Assembly (NCBI RefSeq): GCF_001458355.1
Contig: NZ_CYSA01000001.1
Span: 1-60,832, forward strand
Direction of reading: 5' to 3'
Source: Thalassovita gelatinovora
Lineage (GTDB): Bacteria; Pseudomonadota; Alphaproteobacteria; Rhodobacterales; Rhodobacteraceae
Length of the DNA stretch: 60,832 nt
In this document: positions 8,726-17,506 of the stretch, one piece after another
Numbering within the stretch: the first letter of the stretch is position 1
Layout: each line of letters starts with the position of its first letter
Translations under genes and position numbers: made by a program
The notes under the pieces: model-generated
What the model saw: only the letters and a program-made list of their open reading frames with translations
Told to the model about the DNA's origin: nothing
Database searches by the model: none

Positions 8726-8770
8726 GGCGTTGATCTGTTCTATTGTGACCCGTGTAAACGGATCAACGCC
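8726..8770. promoter_or_regulatory. Perfect 10-base inverted repeat before a LysR gene
   Basis: GGCGTTGATC (8726-8735) is repeated exactly inverted as GATCAACGCC (8761-8770), with 25 bases between. It sits 20 bases before the LysR start at 8790. The layout suggests an autoregulatory operator; the low T content after it argues against a terminator. Confidence 0.45.
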
Positions 8771-8789
8771 AACCGCCGGAATTCGCCCC

Positions 8790-9719
8790 ATGGAAATGCG
8801 CCAGCTCCATTATTTCGTCGCGCTTGCTGAAGAATCGAGCGTGTCACGCGCGGCGGTCAAATTGTCGGTGGCACAACCCGCGATCAGCCGACAGATCAGG
8901 ATGCTGGAAGAAGAACTGGGCGTTACCTTGTTCCACCGCACCGGGCGCGGCATGACACTGACCAGCGCGGGCAGTTTTTTCGAAGGCCGGGTGCGCCAGA
9001 TTCTGAACGACCTGAGCGAATTGGAACATGATGTTCGCGGTTTGAAAGGCGTGATCGAAGGCAAGGTGACGCTGGGCCTGCCACCGACCGAAAGCCACAT
9101 TCTGGTGCCGCCCCTGCTCAAGACCTTGCGCGAACACCATCCGGGCGTCGATCTGCGCATCGTCGAGGCGTTCAGCGGTGATGTCAGCGAACTTCTGACC
9201 ACCGGGCATATCGATGTGGCGCTGTTTTACAAAGCCCCGCGCACGAAACATTACGTCGCCGATGAATTGCTGCATGAAAGCCTGTATCTGCTGCAATCGG
9301 GCGCTTGCCCCACGCCCGGCGGCGCCACGCTGAATGTTGCCGATCTTGCCCGCTGGCCGATGGTTCTACCCAGCCGCCGGCATGGGTTGCGCGCACTGCT
9401 GGAACAGATGTGCAACGATATGGGGGTCGATCTGAACGTGGAATACGAAGTCGATTCCCTGATGCCGCTGATCCGCATGGTCGAGGATGGTTCGGTCGCA
9501 ACCGTTTTGCCCTATAACGCGGTGCAGCGGGAAATCGAACAAGGGCGCATCGTCGCGTCCCAGATCGATCCGGCGCAGTTGCGGCGGGTTCTGGTTCTGG
9601 CCACCACCACCCACCATCCCGTGCGCACCGCCATGCGTATCGTTGCCCAGCTTTGCGCCAATATCGTGCGCGACCTGTCGGCAAACGGGCAATGGCAGGG
9701 CATCATTGCCAAAGGCTGA
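8790..9719 (+). CDS. LysR-type transcriptional regulator
   Basis: A 309-residue LysR regulator. The start at 8790 gives MEMRQLHYFVALAEESSVSRAA, the standard beginning; an in-frame ATG 60 bases earlier would add an atypical tail and run through the inverted repeat. HTH residues 18-38 (SRAAVKLSVAQPAISRQIRML), then a linker and effector domain (GKVTLGLPPTESHILVPPLL). It resembles the CynR/CatR-style group that starts MEMRQL. It follows the hydrolase-PrpD operon on the same strand and converges on the TRAP-linked PrpD gene 15 bases on, so it could control either set. Confidence 0.85.
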   Translation: MEMRQLHYFVALAEESSVSRAAVKLSVAQPAISRQIRMLEEELGVTLFHRTGRGMTLTSAGSFFEGRVRQILNDLSELEHDVRGLKGVIEGKVTLGLPPTESHILVPPLLKTLREHHPGVDLRIVEAFSGDVSELLTTGHIDVALFYKAPRTKHYVADELLHESLYLLQSGACPTPGGATLNVADLARWPMVLPSRRHGLRALLEQMCNDMGVDLNVEYEVDSLMPLIRMVEDGSVATVLPYNAVQREIEQGRIVASQIDPAQLRRVLVLATTTHHPVRTAMRIVAQLCANIVRDLSANGQWQGIIAKG

Positions 9720-9734
9720 CACGCCGCGACGGGT

Positions 9735-11102
9735 TCAACCGGCCAGCGGGCAGGCAAGATCCATCAAGGCACGGACATCGTGCAAGGTTTCAAGGGTGTC
9801 GATCCGTCCGGCAAGGGTCGTGGCCTGATCTTGTGACAACGGCAGCGCCGCGGCCTGACAATTCGCCCGAAACTTGGCCATCCGCTGATCCGCCGTCACC
9901 GGGTTTTCGGGGTGGCCAAGCGCCTGTCCGACGGTTTCAGAGGCACTGGTGCCGTCGGCATAGTCGAGCGTGACACGGCAGGGGCCGAAAGCACTGGGTT
10001 CGGCCATGTCGAAGGTCTGGACCTCGATCCTTTCCGCCAGCATCAGCGGGTCCAGTTCGGCCAGCGCGGCCGGGGTGAAATGCCCGACGCCAACCGTGCC
10101 GTCCAGCAGGCAGCGGGCGACGCAATAGGACAGACACAGTCGGGCATAATTGGCCGGCATCCCGATCCGGGCGGGCCGACCGACCAGAGTATAGGCAACC
10201 GGCGACACCGTCACCGTGAGGTCGTGCAGCATCGCGGGATCGCTGGCGCGGCGGGCCTGAAGCCGCATCACCGCTTCGATCGCGCCATGGGTCGCGCGGC
10301 CGGTCGGGAAGGGTTTTTCCACCACCTGTTCGACCCGTCGCACCCGGGGCAGATCGGCCAGAACCGGGGCCAGATCGACGGTGTCCTCGAACAGGTTGAA
10401 ATATCCGAACCGGCCGTCGAATGTGTGTTGTGTCGCCTTCAGACCTGCCCGGGCCAGATCGACCGCTTCGACCGCCGCACGGGCATTGAAACCGATTTGC
10501 AGCGCCAGCAGCATCGTGCCTTCTTCATGCGCCTGCATCGATCCGCCCGATTGGGCATATTGCGCCCCGAAGGCAGTAATCATCTGGTCCCGGTCAAGCC
10601 CGGCAATCTTGGCCGCGGCGGCAACCGCCCCGAAGCCGCCGACGACCGCGGGACGGAAAAACTTCATCGCGCTGGTCCCGGCAAGGCCGATCGCGGCGGC
10701 GATATCGACCCCTGCCACCACCGCTTCGATCAAGGTCTGGCCGGATACGCCGCCCTGGTGTTCGGCCACGGCCAGAGCGGCGGGCAGGATCGCGGTGAGC
10801 GCGTGAACGACAGCATCTTCGTGCAGGCAATCGAATTCGGAATTGTGGATGTTGTAGGCATTGTGGAAGGCCGCCAGACCGGGCGGAAACCGCCCGTTGC
10901 GGCCCAACACCCGGCAATGCGCCCCCTGCCCCCATCCGACAGCGGCACCGGACAGTTCTGCCGCCCATTGGCCCGCACTGCCCGAAAGTCCCACCCCGAC
11001 GCTGTCGAGGATCAGCCGCGCGGCGGCCGACCGGGTTGTTTCGGAAAGATCCGCAAAGCGGGTCGCGATGACGTGGTCGGCAAAATGCCCGGCAGCATCC
11101 AT
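9735..11102 (-). CDS. MmgE/PrpD family protein (second copy, TRAP operon)
   Basis: A 455-residue MmgE/PrpD protein, clearly related to but different from the one at 7287-8699. Seen: LILDSVGVGLSGS, HNAYNIHNSEFDCLHEDAVVH (the family's HNxxDxxD-like region), and GGFGAVAAAAKI. It is the last gene after dctP-dctQ-dctM on the minus strand, 25 bases after the dctM stop, so its substrate is probably the acid imported by the TRAP system. Two divergent family members within 2.5 kb suggests stereo- or substrate-specific steps of one catabolic route. Exact activity unknown. Confidence 0.82.
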   Translation of the reverse strand: MDAAGHFADHVIATRFADLSETTRSAAARLILDSVGVGLSGSAGQWAAELSGAAVGWGQGAHCRVLGRNGRFPPGLAAFHNAYNIHNSEFDCLHEDAVVHALTAILPAALAVAEHQGGVSGQTLIEAVVAGVDIAAAIGLAGTSAMKFFRPAVVGGFGAVAAAAKIAGLDRDQMITAFGAQYAQSGGSMQAHEEGTMLLALQIGFNARAAVEAVDLARAGLKATQHTFDGRFGYFNLFEDTVDLAPVLADLPRVRRVEQVVEKPFPTGRATHGAIEAVMRLQARRASDPAMLHDLTVTVSPVAYTLVGRPARIGMPANYARLCLSYCVARCLLDGTVGVGHFTPAALAELDPLMLAERIEVQTFDMAEPSAFGPCRVTLDYADGTSASETVGQALGHPENPVTADQRMAKFRANCQAAALPLSQDQATTLAGRIDTLETLHDVRALMDLACPLAG

Positions 11103-11127
11103 GATCGGTCTCCTGTCTTCTACCGCG

Positions 11128-12414
11128 TCACCGGGACAGCCCCGGCAACCAAAGCGCGATGGCGGGAAAGGCGATGACTAGGCCGATCATCACCAGCAGC
11201 ATCCCGACAAAGGGCATGGCCCCCACCATCACGTCATTCATCGATCCGCGCCCCGGGCGGATGCTTTGCACCACGAACAGGTTCAGCCCGATCGGCGGCG
11301 TCACCAGCGCGGTTTCCAGCAACAGCATCAGCACGATGCCGAACCAGACCGGATCGAAGCCCAGCGACACCACGATCGGGGTGACGATCGGCACGGTGGC
11401 GATCATCATCGACAAGGTTTCCATGAAACAGCCCAGCACGATGTAGAACAGGGCGATAACGAGGATCGTCTGATACGGGCCAAGCCCCAGCGTGGTGACG
11501 AAATGTTCCATCGCGTCGGCGAGGCCGATAGCGGCGAACACGAGGTTGAGGAAATAGGCGGCGATGATGATCAGGATGATCATCGCGGTGGTGCGCATGG
11601 TGCCTTCGAAGGCGGTCAGCAACACGCCGATGTTCAGCGCGCGAAAAGCGGCGGCGAGGATCAGCGCCGCGATCACGCCCAGCGCGGCGGCTTCGGTCGG
11701 GGTGGCAAAACCGGCATAGATCGACCCGACAACGACGGCGAAGATGGCCGCCGGTGGCAGCAGGTGCGGCAGGCTGGTCAAGCGGGCGCGCCAACTGGTG
11801 CTGAGCCGCTGCCCACCCCATTTGGGATTGAGCAGGCAGGCCACCGCGATCAGCACCATGAAAAGCCCCGCCAGCAGCAGCCCCGGCAGGATCCCGGCCA
11901 GATACAGCCGGGGCAGCGAGGTATTGGTCATCACTGCGTAGATGATCATGTTGATCGACGGCGGGATCAGGATGCCGAGCGTACCGCCAGCGGCCAGAGT
12001 ACCGAGAAACAGCCGTTCGTTATAGCCATGGACCGGCACTTCGGGCAGCGCCACGGTGCCGACGGTGGCGGCGGTGGCGACCGACGACCCCGAGGTCGCC
12101 GCGAACAGCGCCGAGGTGCCGATATTGGAATGCATCAAACCGCCGGGCAACCAGCCCAGCCAATGCGACAGGGCCATGTACATCCGCGACGACACGCCGG
12201 TGCGCAACAGGATTTCGCCCAACAGCACGAACATCGGGATGGCGACCAGAAGGTTGTTGGTGCTGGTCGACCAGGCGATATCGCCCAAGGTGCGCACCAA
12301 TGGCATCGGTGAATAGAGTTCGGCCAGGATCAGACCAAGCACGCCCATGACCGCGGCCACCGGCAAGCTGAGAAGGATCAGAACGATCAATGTGGTAAGG
12401 GCAGTGGCCAGCAT
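11128..12414 (-). CDS. dctM: TRAP transporter large permease (DctM type)
   Basis: A 428-residue membrane protein starting at ATG 12414 (MLATALTTLIVLILLSLPVA) with AAGGA about eight bases upstream; the longer open frame runs through the small permease gene. Around twelve hydrophobic segments and the DctM signatures AIPMFVLLGEILLRTG and LPEVPVHGYNERLFLGTLAAGGTLGILIPPS (shown in part in the family as GTLGxLIPPS) are visible. It forms the translocation channel for Na+-driven uptake of organic acids with DctQ and DctP. It is five bases from dctQ and precedes the PrpD-type gene. Confidence 0.93.
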   Translation of the reverse strand: MLATALTTLIVLILLSLPVAAVMGVLGLILAELYSPMPLVRTLGDIAWSTSTNNLLVAIPMFVLLGEILLRTGVSSRMYMALSHWLGWLPGGLMHSNIGTSALFAATSGSSVATAATVGTVALPEVPVHGYNERLFLGTLAAGGTLGILIPPSINMIIYAVMTNTSLPRLYLAGILPGLLLAGLFMVLIAVACLLNPKWGGQRLSTSWRARLTSLPHLLPPAAIFAVVVGSIYAGFATPTEAAALGVIAALILAAAFRALNIGVLLTAFEGTMRTTAMIILIIIAAYFLNLVFAAIGLADAMEHFVTTLGLGPYQTILVIALFYIVLGCFMETLSMMIATVPIVTPIVVSLGFDPVWFGIVLMLLLETALVTPPIGLNLFVVQSIRPGRGSMNDVMVGAMPFVGMLLVMIGLVIAFPAIALWLPGLSR

Positions 12415-12419
12415 GGTGG

Positions 12420-13061
12420 TTATCCTTGTGTGACGTGGTCCAGACGGGAGGGGGCGGCCTGTTCTTCGACCTCCTCCTCGACCGCCTTGATGCCGACGAT
12501 CCGGGTGATTGCGGCGGCGTCGCCGCGCAGCAGATAGCCGAAAGTGCGCAGGCACAGCAGCACCAGGGTCAGAGAAAAGAAGACAAGCCCGCCCACCCAC
12601 AGCGATTGCGGCAGCCAGAGCGGCACTTGCAGGGCGCTGTTCGAAGTGGACCCGAATTGCAGCGTGCTTGTCAGCAACTGGCCCGCCCAATAGGTCAGCA
12701 GCAGCATGAAGCCCGTCATCGAAACGAGGCTGATCAGGTCGAGCGCGGCGCGGGTGCGCCGGTTTGCCAGGTTATACAGCACATCGATGCGGATATGGGC
12801 CTGTTCGAGCAGGGCGAAGGCCAGTGTCCAGGTCACTGCAACCGCCAGAACATAGCCGGTGATTTCATCCATACCGCCCAGCGTCACGCCGACAAATTTG
12901 CGCAACAACACCTCGACCATGACCAAAGCGCAAACCGTGATCAGGGCAAACCCGGAAACCCATGTGGCGCCCCGGCCCAGTTTGCGGCAAAACTGCAAAC
13001 CCCGGTCCAGAGGCGAGAACGCCCCCGGACCTTTATCTGTGTTGATCTCAGGGAGAGACAT
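12420..13061 (-). CDS. dctQ: TRAP transporter small permease (DctQ type)
   Basis: A 213-residue protein starting at ATG 13061 (MSLPEINTDKGPG), one base after the dctP stop; the longer frame lies inside dctP. Four hydrophobic segments are visible (WVSGFALITVCALVMVEVLL; EITGYVLAVAVTWTLAFALL; a third near residue 110; SLWVGGLVFFSLTLVLLCL), the DctQ pattern. EVLLRKFVG and the short HIRIDVL match the family. An unusually acidic C-terminus (EEEVEEQ) extends into the cytoplasm. It pairs with DctM. Confidence 0.9.
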   Translation of the reverse strand: MSLPEINTDKGPGAFSPLDRGLQFCRKLGRGATWVSGFALITVCALVMVEVLLRKFVGVTLGGMDEITGYVLAVAVTWTLAFALLEQAHIRIDVLYNLANRRTRAALDLISLVSMTGFMLLLTYWAGQLLTSTLQFGSTSNSALQVPLWLPQSLWVGGLVFFSLTLVLLCLRTFGYLLRGDAAAITRIVGIKAVEEEVEEQAAPSRLDHVTQG

Positions 13062-13062
13062 A

Positions 13063-14124
13063 TCAGTTAATTTCCGTCTTGATGCCAATGACCGGGCCGA
13101 TGGTTTGATTGAATTCGGCCACACAATCGGCACCGCAGCGTGCCGCCCATTTGGGCAGGATGACATCGGAGGTGATCTTGTCCAGAAGATCGCGGTCAGC
13201 TTCGGACACCGGAACAAGGGTCATATCGGCCTTGACGCCGACCGTGCAGGGATCGGCCCCCACGTTGCAGTTGATCCCGTCTTGGGTTTCTTGCCCGGCC
13301 CCGACCCAGATTTCGTCTTCCAGTGCTTTCAGTTCGGTTTGCAGGAAGGTCTGGGTTTCCGGGTTCAGCCGGTTCCAGAATTTCAGGTTGGCCGCGGTGA
13401 CCATCGTGCTCCAGCCGACGGGCAGCGCATAAAGATGGGTCGAGACTTCGAACCACTTGGCGGAATTGCCCGACAGCGTGCCGGTGATCGCACAATCCAC
13501 GACACCTGTTTGCAGCGCCGGAATGACATCGGCAAAGGCCATGGTGACGCCGGTGCCGCCCAGTGCCGAAACGAATTCGGAAAGCGTGCGATTCCCGGTC
13601 CGGACCTTTTTACCGGCGATGTCGGACAGATCCTTGATTTCGGTGTTGCAATAGAAAACCTGTGCCGGATAGGGCCAGGTGGCGAGGACCTTGACGCCGT
13701 ATTTTTCGGTGAAATAGGAATCGAGAACCGGTTCATAGGCTTCGGCGATGGCGTGGGCCGCCTCGACGGTCGGGGCCAGCCCGGCCAGATCCGCCGCTTC
13801 GTTACGCGGATCATCCGAGGCGGTGTATCCCAGAACCGTCGTGCTGATATCGACAACGCCCTGACCGGTCAGGCGCAGAACCTCGCCGCCTTTCAGGCCC
13901 ATTTGGTCGAAGCCACGCACCACGGCCTTGATCCGGCCATTCGATGCGGCGGGCAGGCGATCATTCCAGAACGCTTGTTCGTAATTTTCGTAGGAGGAAA
14001 GGAAGGACACCGAACCAAGGACGTTCAGATCCACACTTTGAATTTCGGCCGGGGCCGACGTCGCGGCGGTTGACGCAATGGCAATCGCGGCTCCGACCCT
14101 GGACATTTTGGCTTTGTTCAACAT
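13063..14124 (-). CDS. dctP: TRAP transporter substrate-binding protein (DctP type)
   Basis: A 353-residue periplasmic binding protein. It begins with a positively charged, then hydrophobic stretch (KAKMSRVGAAIAIASTAATSAPA) that looks like a signal peptide cut near residue 26. DctP features include DLSDIAGKKVRTGNRTLSE (shortened: GxKxR with the substrate-carboxylate Arg) and ALQTGVVDCAIT. First gene of dctP-dctQ-dctM-PrpD. The ligand is probably a carboxylate, read from the Arg; its identity is open. The binding protein has four Cys near its C-terminus (NCNVGADPC and RCGADC), which may form disulphides. Confidence 0.92.
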   Translation of the reverse strand: MLNKAKMSRVGAAIAIASTAATSAPAEIQSVDLNVLGSVSFLSSYENYEQAFWNDRLPAASNGRIKAVVRGFDQMGLKGGEVLRLTGQGVVDISTTVLGYTASDDPRNEAADLAGLAPTVEAAHAIAEAYEPVLDSYFTEKYGVKVLATWPYPAQVFYCNTEIKDLSDIAGKKVRTGNRTLSEFVSALGGTGVTMAFADVIPALQTGVVDCAITGTLSGNSAKWFEVSTHLYALPVGWSTMVTAANLKFWNRLNPETQTFLQTELKALEDEIWVGAGQETQDGINCNVGADPCTVGVKADMTLVPVSEADRDLLDKITSDVILPKWAARCGADCVAEFNQTIGPVIGIKTEIN

Positions 14125-14541
14125 TTCGTCGTGCTCTCTGTTGGCTATCCGGCTGCTTGCGCGCCGACCAAACAGGCCTTGGCGCGGCTGCCGATTGTTT
14201 CATTTGTGATCTTGTCTGCCATTTTCAGGCGACGATCACAGCTTATAGCCAATCTCTTTTTGCCGGTAAAAAAACCAGATATGCCGATCCGCTATAGCTT
14301 GGGATCGTTGACTAAGACATTGATTTAATAATATTTATAGGCGCAGAAGGGCCTACCTTAGCGATATGTGGGCATGGCGTTTTACAACCCGCACATCCGT
14401 TTACCGCGTCCCCAGTTGCCAACAGAACGATTTGAGCCTCCACCAGCGCGGCGGACGGCACCGCGCCGGGATTCGCGCCGGGTCAGACGGCGAGAAGACC
14501 CAAAGCCAAATGCGCGGCAAATGGCCGGGGCAAGCCCTGCG
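14125..14541. other. 417-base non-coding stretch before dctP
   Basis: No convincing gene is seen. About 14225-14345 is AT-rich and holds the inverted repeat CGATCC/GGATCG (14285-14290 with 14302-14307), a plausible regulator site for the TRAP operon promoter. The part from 14346 to 14541 is GC-rich with several overlapping open frames on both strands but no ribosome-binding site or recognisable protein. Confidence 0.4.
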
Positions 14542-15543
14542 TCAGCCGTAAGTGTTGGACCAGCTCGATTGCAGATCGTTTGCGGCGGCGCGGGCGTGGA
14601 ACACCGCGCGGGCAATGGCGCGGGCCATGCAGGTGGCGGCGGCATGGCCAAGATAGAGCGTATCGGACGCGACATGTCCCAACGATTTTTGCCCCGTCGC
14701 GGCGGCAAAGATCAGATCCCCATCCATCGGCGTATGGGCCGGGAACAGTGCGCGGGCAAAACCATCATGGGCGGCGGTCGCCATCCGGGTGCATTGCGCC
14801 TGAGACAGCATCGCATCGGTGGCGACGATGCCGATCGTGGTATTGGCATGGGCGGCCAGCTTTGTCGGTGGCAAATGCGGTTCGGGATAGGCCGATGCAA
14901 CCCCAAGCCCGCCGAATTCGTCGCCTTGTTCGAACGGGGCGGCCCAGAAATGCGGCCCCTCGCCCACCACGGCAGAGCCAAGCGCATTGACCGCGACCAA
15001 GGCCCCGACCGTATGTCCCGAAGGCAGCACCACCGAAGCTGACCCCAGACCGCCTTTGAAACTGGCCGTGGTTGCGCCGGTGCCCGCCCCAACGCTGCCC
15101 AGGCTGAAATCTGCGGTCGCGTTCGCCAGCGCCTCGGTGCCCAAGCGTTTATAGGGGTTTTCGGCCCAATTCTTGTCGCCGCCATTGATCAGGTCGAACA
15201 GGATCGCACCCGGAACGATCGGAACCAACTGATCGCCCACCGCGAAGCCGCGCCCTTGTGCCCGCAAGGCATCGGCCACGCCCGAAGCGGCATCAAGCCC
15301 GAACGCCGATCCGCCCGACAGCACCAGCGCATCGACCTGTTCCACGGTTTTATCCGGGGCCAGCAGATCGGTTTCCCGCGTTCCCGGCGCGCCACCCATT
15401 ACATGAACACCCGCCGTGAACGGCGCATCCGCGATCAGGACCGTGGTGCCGGTCTTGATGGTGTCATTGCCGGCGTTGCCGACACGAAAACCGCCCACAT
15501 CTGTGATCAGGTTTCGGGCACCGGGGCGGATTTGGCTGGTCAT
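14542..15543 (-). CDS. P1-family (DmpA/S58) aminopeptidase
   Basis: A 333-residue P1 family protein. Seen: ARNLITDVGGFRVGNA at the start, the conserved TDLLAPDKTVEQVDALVLSGGSAFGLDAA (core: LSGGSAFGLDAA), SVGAGTGATTASFKGGLGSAS, and LVAVNALG. Such proteins self-cleave next to a Ser or Thr to create an N-terminal nucleophile and hydrolyse N-terminal D-amino acids or small amides; the KGGLGSAS segment near residue 170 is the likely processing region. It is divergent from the creatinase, so the two may share regulation and act on linked amide or guanidino compounds. Confidence 0.85.
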   Translation of the reverse strand: MTSQIRPGARNLITDVGGFRVGNAGNDTIKTGTTVLIADAPFTAGVHVMGGAPGTRETDLLAPDKTVEQVDALVLSGGSAFGLDAASGVADALRAQGRGFAVGDQLVPIVPGAILFDLINGGDKNWAENPYKRLGTEALANATADFSLGSVGAGTGATTASFKGGLGSASVVLPSGHTVGALVAVNALGSAVVGEGPHFWAAPFEQGDEFGGLGVASAYPEPHLPPTKLAAHANTTIGIVATDAMLSQAQCTRMATAAHDGFARALFPAHTPMDGDLIFAAATGQKSLGHVASDTLYLGHAAATCMARAIARAVFHARAAANDLQSSWSNTYG

Positions 15544-15620
15544 GGTCTGAAAATCCCTTTGAAATGTCGCAAATCATCTTGCCAGATCGTGCGCGATGGG
15601 CAAGGACAAGACAGGGGCAA

Positions 15621-15653
15621 GGCGATGGCGTCGCCACATGACGCGGAGTCATG
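15621..15653. promoter_or_regulatory. Two adjacent palindromes in the peptidase-creatinase divergent promoter
   Basis: GGCGA-5-TCGCC (15621-15625 with 15631-15635) is followed at once by CATGAC-5-GTCATG (15637-15642 with 15648-15653). Both are perfect and lie in the 163-base gap between two divergent starts, the position expected for dimeric-regulator operators. No regulator gene adjoins this gap. Confidence 0.45.
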
Positions 15654-15706
15654 CGCCCCGATACCGTCCTGAACGCCGGGACCTTTCTTTCTCAAGGAGG
15701 GTCGAA

Positions 15707-16915
15707 ATGACATCCCGTCCAGAATTTTACCGTTTTCATAATGGCGACAAGGCCAAGTTGCCTTTCGCTGCGACCGAATACGCGGCGCGCCTTGCCGGGC
15801 TGCGCCGGATCATGGCCGCGGCAGGGGTCGATGCCGTGGTGCTGAGTTCGATGCATAACATCGCCTATTACAGCGGGTTTTTGTATTGTTCGTTCGGGCG
15901 GCCCTATGGGTTGGTCGTGACCGCCAGCGACGACGTGACGATCAGCGCCGGGATCGATGCCGGCCAACCTTGGCGGCGCTGTCATGGCGACAACATCACC
16001 TATACCGATTGGCAGCGCGACAATTACTGGCGCGCGATCCTGTCCGTCACCGGCGCGGGTGGCGTGATCGGGTTTGAGGCCGATCATCTGACCTTGGTGC
16101 AAAAGGACAAGCTGGAGTCGTTCCTGACCCCATCGCGGTTGGTGGATCTGTCAGCCCAGACCATGCGCCAGCGTATGCACAAAAGCCCGGCCGAAATCGC
16201 GCTGATCCGCCACGGTGCGCAGGTGGCCGATGTGGGCGGCTATGCGATCCGCGACGCGGTGCGCGAAGGTGCGCGTGAAATCGATGTGGCGATGGCCGGG
16301 CGCGACGCGATGGAAGCCGAGATTGCCAAGCGGTTTCCCGATGCGGAATACCGCGACACCTGGGTTTGGTTCCAGTCGGGGCTGAACACCGACGGGGCGC
16401 ATAATCCGGTCACGGCGCGGGCATTGCAGCGCGGCGATATCCTGAGCCTGAACACTTTTCCGATGATCAGCGGCTATTACACCGCGTTGGAACGGACCCT
16501 GTTCGTGGGCGAGGTGGACGATGCCAGCCTCGCAATCTGGCAGGCCAATGTCGCCGCGCATGAATACGGGATGAGCCTGCTGAAACCGGGGGCAAGCTGC
16601 GCCGAGGTGACGCAGAAGATCAACGATTTCTTCGCCGGACGTGACCTGCTGCAATACCGGACCTTTGGCTATGGCCACAGCTTCGGCGTCTTGTCGCATT
16701 ACTATGGCCGCGAAGCGGGGCTGGAGCTGCGCGAAGATGTCGATACGGTGCTGGAGCCGGGCATGGTGATTTCAATGGAACCGATGCTGACCATCGGTGC
16801 CGATCAGCCCGGCGCGGGTGGCTACCGCGAACACGACATTCTGGTGATTACCGAGGATGGCAACGAGAATATCACCGGCTATCCTTACGGGCCGGATTTC
16901 AACGTGGTGGGTTGA
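15707..16915 (+). CDS. Creatinase (creatine amidinohydrolase)
   Basis: A 402-residue pita-bread-fold hydrolase that splits creatine into sarcosine and urea. The start at 15707 follows AAGGAGG with normal spacing. With this start His232 (NTDGAHNP), Glu262 (TALERT) and Glu358 (ISMEPM) fall at exactly the residue numbers known for the Pseudomonas putida enzyme, and the C-terminal third (GYGHSFGVLSHYYGREAG) is almost word-for-word creatinase. M24 metal ligands are absent as expected. No sarcosine oxidase or urease gene lies in the window. It is divergent from a P1 peptidase and converges on a small cupin gene. Confidence 0.93.
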   Translation: MTSRPEFYRFHNGDKAKLPFAATEYAARLAGLRRIMAAAGVDAVVLSSMHNIAYYSGFLYCSFGRPYGLVVTASDDVTISAGIDAGQPWRRCHGDNITYTDWQRDNYWRAILSVTGAGGVIGFEADHLTLVQKDKLESFLTPSRLVDLSAQTMRQRMHKSPAEIALIRHGAQVADVGGYAIRDAVREGAREIDVAMAGRDAMEAEIAKRFPDAEYRDTWVWFQSGLNTDGAHNPVTARALQRGDILSLNTFPMISGYYTALERTLFVGEVDDASLAIWQANVAAHEYGMSLLKPGASCAEVTQKINDFFAGRDLLQYRTFGYGHSFGVLSHYYGREAGLELREDVDTVLEPGMVISMEPMLTIGADQPGAGGYREHDILVITEDGNENITGYPYGPDFNVVG

Positions 16916-16924
16916 TCCACCGTG

Positions 16925-16948
16925 GGAAGGGGCGTCCCTGCCCCTTCC
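16925..16948. terminator. Hairpin between creatinase and cupin genes
   Basis: A perfect nine-base stem, GGAAGGGGC / GCCCCTTCC, with a six-base loop lies between two convergent genes. The bases after it are only partly T-rich, so termination efficiency is uncertain; position favours a bidirectional terminator. Confidence 0.55.
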
Positions 16949-16976
16949 TGTCCTCTGCGATGCCGAAATCGCGCGG

Positions 16977-17312
16977 TTACAGGCGGATCACGTAATCCTT
17001 GGTGGTGGTTTCGATCACTTCCCAAGTGCCGCTGAAGCCGGGCCGGATCACATGCGCATCGCCCGCTTGCAGCCGGGTTTCCTGCCCTTCGGCATTGGTC
17101 AGCACCGACACGCCGCCGAGAATGCGGAAATATTCCCATTCGTCATAGCTGATGCGCCATTTTCCGGGTGTCGATTTCCAGATCCCGCAATAGAGCCCGT
17201 CGCGGTCTTCCAGGTTCCATGTGGTGAATTCCGGATCACCCGAAATCAGCTTCCCGGCATCGGGACGTTCGGTTTCGCCGGGGCCTTCGGCCGTGACTGG
17301 AAAGTTGAGCAT
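16977..17312 (-). CDS. Small cupin protein (DUF861/EutQ-like)
   Basis: A 111-residue single cupin domain. Seen: GIWKSTPGKWRISYDEWEYFRILGG (first cupin half, core WEYFRIL) and LQAGDAHVIRPGFSGTWEV (second half), the pattern of the DUF861 cupins. The second half has the W-x-V beta-strand pattern typical of (S)-ureidoglycine aminohydrolase-like and ethanolamine-linked cupins, but the usual His ligands are sparse. Convergent with the creatinase, so it may serve the same pathway. No reaction can be assigned. Confidence 0.75.
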   Translation of the reverse strand: MLNFPVTAEGPGETERPDAGKLISGDPEFTTWNLEDRDGLYCGIWKSTPGKWRISYDEWEYFRILGGVSVLTNAEGQETRLQAGDAHVIRPGFSGTWEVIETTTKDYVIRL

Positions 17313-17506
17313 GACGGGTCACCCTGAATTTGATCATATTATTCAGAAGCATTTAGCGCGAAGACCCGAAGCCCGGCAAGAACGTCTTGTCACTTTCTTT
17401 TTGCGGGCGAGTTTGGCACAGTTTTCCAGAACCCGGCCATAAGGGGGTAGCATTTGTGCTTGCCCGTCCCATATAGGCGATAAGTTATTGAAAAGAAGGG
17501 AATACG

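Noticed and set aside
7287-11102. A methylcitrate (propionate) pathway based on the two PrpD-like genes
   Set aside because: No prpB or prpC neighbour, and the two proteins sit in a hydrolase operon and a TRAP operon.
14368-15042. Plus-strand open frame across the dctP leader and peptidase end
   Set aside because: No ribosome-binding site, no recognisable fold, and it overlaps a real peptidase gene antisense.
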